NCBI RefSeq assembly: GCF_002379585.1
Contig: NZ_DFUE01000067.1
Span: forward strand, 17,851 to 23,440
DNA length: 5,590 bases
Direction: 5' to 3'
Origin: Pseudomonas sp. UBA4194
GTDB lineage: Bacteria > Pseudomonadota > Gammaproteobacteria > Pseudomonadales > Pseudomonadaceae
The notes under the pieces were generated by a model. That model saw only the letters and a list, made by a program, of their open reading frames with translations, made no database searches and was not told where the DNA came from. Positions 5,323-5,590 of this stretch are shown piece by piece; the first letter of the stretch is position 1, and the number at the start of each line of letters is the position of its first letter. The translations under genes were made by a program, and so were the position numbers.

Positions 5323-5386
5323 GAATTTCACAGAGTAACATTGGCTTCGTACCCACTTTCCTGCCCTCCCAAGGAGCGCCACGATC

Positions 5387-5590
5387 ATGAAACGCCAAAT
5401 GCTGCTTACCCTGACCCTTTCGATTCTGGCTGCCAATGCCTTCACAATGCCCGCCGCCGACCAGAAGGTTTCTGCCGAAGCGCGCCCTAGCGCTGCTGTG
5501 TTCTCCCAACCCTATCTGGCTGAAGATGGCTCGGATCGCACACCTCAGGCGACCTTCGCCGAGAACGGTTCGGACCGCACTCCACAGGCC
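5387..5590 (+). CDS. Secreted 13-residue-repeat protein, truncated by the window end
   Basis: The first 68 codons are open to the last base of the window, so the C-terminus is missing. The ATG at 5387 follows AAGGAG (5371-5376) by 10 bases. The N-terminus is a Sec signal peptide (MKRQMLLTLTLSILAANAF), with likely cleavage after ANA at 18 or a few residues later. After a linker of about 25 residues come tandem units of 13 residues: AEDGSDRTPQATF (45-57) and AENGSDRTPQA (58-68, continuing). I recall small Pseudomonas proteins with AE(G/D)GSDRT repeats, often labelled 'phage infection protein' without, to my knowledge, experimental support. I assign no function beyond exported repeat protein. 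The acidic GSD core could bind cations, but this is speculation. It is divergent from the asmA-like gene across a long intergenic region. Confidence 0.75.
   Translation, partial: MKRQMLLTLTLSILAANAFTMPAADQKVSAEARPSAAVFSQPYLAEDGSDRTPQATFAENGSDRTPQA

Larger units (their letters stand above)
4986..5386. other. Gene-free stretch between the asmA-like gene and the repeat-protein gene
   Basis: About 400 bases without a credible coding region; short open frames here lack ribosome sites and run through the palindromic repeat. From left to right it contains the asmA leader hairpin and weak -10, the dispersed palindromic repeat at about 5097-5160, a small inverted repeat at 5167-5181, a C-rich and then A+T-rich upstream region, and a possible sigma-70 promoter at 5294-5322 for the gene at 5387. 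The fall in G+C from about 5270 to 5345 marks the promoter region of that gene. Nothing recognisable was seen at 5182-5286. Confidence 0.7.

Noticed and set aside
5310..5334. GAACTT at 5310-5315 as an AlgU -35 for the repeat-protein gene
   Set aside because: The hexamer is exact, but no TCtgA-like -10 is found at 16-17 bp. The bases there read AGAGTA or GAGTAA.

Overview
The window looks like chromosomal DNA of a fluorescent-group Pseudomonas (P. fluorescens/putida type). This is inferred from the G+C-rich third codon positions, an intergenic REP doublet of the GTGGGAGCGG...CCCGCGAT type common in that group, and the gene content (OsmE lipoprotein, bacterioferritin-like protein, AsmA/YhjG-like protein, PsiF-repeat protein, AI-2E family permease). 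It reads as ordinary core or conserved accessory chromosome. I see no transposase, integrase, CRISPR, tRNA or rRNA.

Layout from left to right: the first ~31 bases are the tail of a dispersed repeat that occurs again near 5.1 kb. An AI-2E family membrane protein follows on the minus strand (45-1055), then a small secreted PsiF-repeat protein, also minus (1156-1437). A 218-base divergent control region separates psiF from osmE on the plus strand (1656-2003). It carries a sigma-S-like -10 facing psiF and an AlgU/sigma-E-like promoter facing osmE. After a complex stem-loop region comes a plus-strand ferritin-like protein (2163-2702) with a strong terminator. This gene converges on a minus-strand asmA-like gene (2898-4973), with a near-perfect REP doublet (REPIN) between them. 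Upstream of asmA lies a 413-base gene-free stretch holding a leader hairpin, the second dispersed-repeat copy with its 9-bp hairpin, and a small inverted repeat. The window ends inside a plus-strand gene (5387 onward) for a secreted protein with a 13-residue AE(D/N)GSDRTPQA repeat.

How the genes work together: the middle block looks like a cell-envelope and stress neighbourhood. OsmE is an envelope-stress/osmotic lipoprotein, the ferritin-like protein would sequester iron and limit Fenton chemistry, and AsmA-like proteins are implicated in envelope lipid homeostasis. The strand changes and terminators argue for mostly single-gene transcripts, so any coordination would come through stress sigma factors and not through an operon. 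I do not see convincing evidence of a wholly new system. The items most worth a second look are the truncated repeat protein at the right edge, the paired dispersed repeats, the REPIN, and the two-sigma divergent control region.
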